Below, in pieces: positions 62,150-64,000 of a DNA stretch of 64,000 nt (its first letter is position 1; each line of letters begins with the position of its first letter). The DNA comes from Echinicola marina (GTDB taxonomy: Bacteria > Bacteroidota > Bacteroidia > Cytophagales > Cyclobacteriaceae). A model generated the notes under the pieces. That model was not told where the DNA came from. It saw only the letters and a list, made by a program, of their open reading frames with translations, and searched no databases. The stretch covers positions 1,987,001 through 2,051,000 of the forward strand of contig NZ_CP080025.1 in NCBI RefSeq assembly GCF_020463795.1, written 5' to 3'. A program made the translations under genes and the position numbers.

Positions 62150-63511
62150 ATGAAACATACAATCAAACTCATATTCACTATCATGATCATCAGCATCATT
62201 CATCTCTTGTCTTCCTGCGAATCCTTTTTGGATGAGAAGCCAAGCAAGGACCTGGTAGAACCTAAAACCTTAAAAGACCTTTGGGCACTGTTGGACAATA
62301 GTCTTGTTATGAATTCTTCTCCAGCCTTGGGGCTTTTGAGTTCTGATGATTTATTTACAGACCAAAATGGCTGGAATGCATATCGCAGTCCGGTAGAAAG
62401 AAACGCATACATTTGGATGGATGATCTGTATAGCGGAGAAACCCACTCTCTGGATTGGTACTATTCCTATCAGCAGATCTTTTATAGCAATGTGGTTTTG
62501 GAAATACTCCAGGAGATCGGCGAGGGAGAAACGGAATCAAAGGCCATTGAGGGTAGTGCCCTGTTTTTTCGGGCCCATGCCTATTTCAACTTAATCCAGC
62601 TTTTTGCAGGCCCATATTCCAAGGAGACCGCATCTACCGATCTTGGGGTCCCATTAAGGTTATCTTCCAATCTGAACAATCGGCCCAAAAGGAGTATGGT
62701 AGATAAAGTTTATATGAAAATTTTGGAAGATCTGAAAATAGCCATAGACAACCTTCCGGAAGAAGTTCCTTTTAAGACAAGGCCTTCCAAGACAGCAGGT
62801 CTAGGCTTGTTGTCACGAGTTTATTTGGCTATGGGAGATTATAAGTCAGCAAAAGATTATGCAGAAAAGGCTTTGGCTCTGAATAGTAATTTGATCGATT
62901 TCAGTGATTTGGATGGTCAGAGGTACTATCCTTTTGATTTATTCAATGAAGAAGTGGTTTTTCAGGCGGATTTTCTTGAATACTCTTTTTTAACCTCCTC
63001 TTCCACCTGGGTTGATAGTACCTTGTATAATCTTTATCTGGATGGCGACTTAAGGAAAGATGTTTTTTTCGATATAAGCTCAGACGGGAACGTTACTTTC
63101 AGGGGGAGTTATACAGGGAATTACCGTGTATTTTCCGGAGTATCGGTACCGGAAATTTACCTTACTTTATCCGAATGTCTGATAAGAGAAGGGGATTATG
63201 GGAAAGGTCTGGAGGTGCTGAATTCCTATTTGTTGACCAGATGGGAGGCTGGGAAATTTGTCCCATTCACTGCAATGGATCGGGATCAGGCATTGGGAAT
63301 TGTTCTGAAAGAACGGAGAAAGGAGATGGTCTTCCGTGGTCTTCGCTGGATGGATTTAAGACGTTTGAACAAGGATCCCGATCGGAAAAAAGATATCGTA
63401 AGGGAATTGGACGGGACTGATTATGTCTTGGAAGCAGAAAGCAATAAGTATGTATTGCCGATCCCGCCCGATGAAGTGGATTTGGCAGGACTGTTGCAGA
63501 ATCTACGATGA
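62150..63511 (+). CDS. SusD/RagB lipoprotein of the second Sus operon
   Basis: The 453-residue protein has a lipoprotein signal (lipobox LSSC, Cys23) followed by ESFLDEKPSKDLVEPKTLKD, the usual SusD start, TPR-like helices (EGSALFFRAHAYFNLIQLFAG) and the C-terminal block LKERRKEMVFRGLRWMDLRRL. It is shorter than the first SusD (556 aa), in the range of RagB-type proteins. It should cap the SusC encoded upstream, although 723 bp of repeat DNA separates them. A perfect hairpin ends the unit. Confidence 0.93.
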   Translation: MKHTIKLIFTIMIISIIHLLSSCESFLDEKPSKDLVEPKTLKDLWALLDNSLVMNSSPALGLLSSDDLFTDQNGWNAYRSPVERNAYIWMDDLYSGETHSLDWYYSYQQIFYSNVVLEILQEIGEGETESKAIEGSALFFRAHAYFNLIQLFAGPYSKETASTDLGVPLRLSSNLNNRPKRSMVDKVYMKILEDLKIAIDNLPEEVPFKTRPSKTAGLGLLSRVYLAMGDYKSAKDYAEKALALNSNLIDFSDLDGQRYYPFDLFNEEVVFQADFLEYSFLTSSSTWVDSTLYNLYLDGDLRKDVFFDISSDGNVTFRGSYTGNYRVFSGVSVPEIYLTLSECLIREGDYGKGLEVLNSYLLTRWEAGKFVPFTAMDRDQALGIVLKERRKEMVFRGLRWMDLRRLNKDPDRKKDIVRELDGTDYVLEAESNKYVLPIPPDEVDLAGLLQNLR

Positions 63512-63519
63512 ATAAATAA

Positions 63520-63545
63520 CAGTGCGGAGACTTCTCTCCGCACTG
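63520..63545. terminator. Terminator between susD and DUF6520 gene
   Basis: CAGTGCGGAGA (63520-63530) pairs perfectly with TCTCCGCACTG (63535-63545) around a CTTC loop, between convergent genes. Confidence 0.8.
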
Positions 63546-63559
63546 TGATCGCATACTGA

Positions 63560-63814
63560 TTATGGATTCAACAATTCAAAAGTACCTGTTTCGTTGGGGA
63601 TGGGGTTTCCATCCACATCATCATAAAGACACTGTTCAGTGGAAGCATTGCATTGATAATCTTTACCGTACTCGAGCTCCGTCACATTATGCCAGCCGTT
63701 TTCATCCTCTCCCCAAATTTCTTCACTTACCGGAGAAGATGTATTGAAAGCAAAAGCCCCTACAGCACCCAAAAGAAATGCTAATATTGGGAGTTTTTTC
63801 ACGAATTTATTCAT
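63560..63814 (-). CDS. DUF6520 family small exported protein
   Basis: The 84-residue protein has a basic start and hydrophobic signal segment (MNKFVKKLPILAFLLGAVGAFAF) followed by a short acidic, Trp/Asn-containing tail with two cysteines (DYQCNASTEQCLYDD), as in DUF6520. These proteins are common in Bacteroidota next to redox-related membrane proteins or peptide-type loci; function is unknown. The two Cys could form a disulfide once exported, which would suit the TlpA gene of the neighbouring operon, though that is speculation. Confidence 0.82.
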   Translation of the reverse strand: MNKFVKKLPILAFLLGAVGAFAFNTSSPVSEEIWGEDENGWHNVTELEYGKDYQCNASTEQCLYDDVDGNPIPNETGTFELLNP

Positions 63815-63932
63815 AATTGAAATCGGGATTTTTAACCATCAAAATCCCTTAACGTTTATGGTTGCTTTGCCTACTCTTTTCAGGATTTTCAGCATCCTCC
63901 TTTTCGCTGCCAGGCACAGGTACAGATTCCAC

Positions 63933-64000
63933 CTAGTTTACCCGTGTCATGGAATCGGGCAGTATATTTTCAAACCCTTGTCCCGATTCCGCCTTGGCGG
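63933..64000 (-). pseudogene. Possible C-terminal end of a gene entering from the right
   Basis: On the minus strand a frame enters from the right edge (AKAESGQGFENILPDSMTRVN) and stops at TAG 63933-63935. The same frame stays open afterwards for 27 codons (VESVPVPGSEKEDAENPEK) to TAA at 63849, with a protein-like composition, so the TAG may be a premature stop. The gene would lie just upstream of the DUF6520 gene. Too little is visible to name it. Confidence 0.25.

Noticed and set aside
1-64000. CRISPR arrays, tRNA or rRNA genes
   Set aside because: No regular short-repeat/spacer pattern, cloverleaf or rRNA-like block was noticed; this was by eye only.

Overview
The window looks like a Bacteroidota chromosome, most likely a marine Cytophagales bacterium of the Cyclobacteriaceae type (Echinicola, Cyclobacterium or Algoriphagus relatives). 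This is inferred from two SusC/SusD pairs, an ECF sigma/FecR/STN-SusC cassette, many lipoproteins, moderate GC content, DUF6520 and DUF6250 proteins, and starts without strong Shine-Dalgarno sequences. No rRNA, tRNA or CRISPR array was seen.

Region 1 (1-34,800) is a large pectin / rhamnogalacturonan-I utilization locus. Backbone enzymes are two GH105 unsaturated galacturonyl hydrolases, a GH28 polygalacturonase-type enzyme, a PL26-type exo-rhamnogalacturonan lyase, a CE12 rhamnogalacturonan acetylesterase and a second SGNH esterase. Side-chain enzymes are GH127-type and GH51 arabinofuranosidases and a GH2 beta-galactosidase. Uptake and regulation come from an ECF sigma factor, a FecR anti-sigma factor, a SusC with an STN signalling domain and a SusD. 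Several proteins have no settled function: a DUF4832 lipoprotein, a DUF6528 propeller with regularly spaced histidines, a 759-residue presumed alpha/alpha-barrel protein, a PhoD-like phosphatase and a DUF6250 lipoprotein. A remnant of a polysaccharide deacetylase lies directly after the second GH105. Most transcription units end in clear hairpin terminators, and a perfect 17-bp palindrome sits on the likely GH127 promoter.

Region 2 (34,800-45,400) holds housekeeping or unassigned genes: sbcDC (overlapping by 4 bp), an RlpA-like protein, three tandem copies of a ~226-bp non-coding repeat, a bestrophin-type channel, an erythromycin-esterase-like lipoprotein and two unrecognised genes.

Region 3 (45,600-55,600) reads as a defence or genome-conflict island. 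A subtilase and an AAA ATPase face each other tail to tail (the IetS/IetA protein pairing), followed by a KAP P-loop NTPase, a putative ADP-ribosyltransferase-like protein with an overlapping 57-residue upstream ORF (toxin/antitoxin-like), an FRG-domain protein, a DUF6602 gene broken by one in-frame TGA, and an XRE regulator. Two related hairpin-rich elements flank the toxin-like pair.

Region 4 (55,600-64,000) has a repeat-rich spacer and a second, separate import operon: a TlpA-like thioredoxin lipoprotein or periplasmic protein, a SusC without STN domain, a 0.7-kb repeat-filled gap, a SusD, and a convergent small DUF6520 gene. An ~83-bp inverted-repeat element occurs on both sides of the tlpA-susC pair in opposite orientations.
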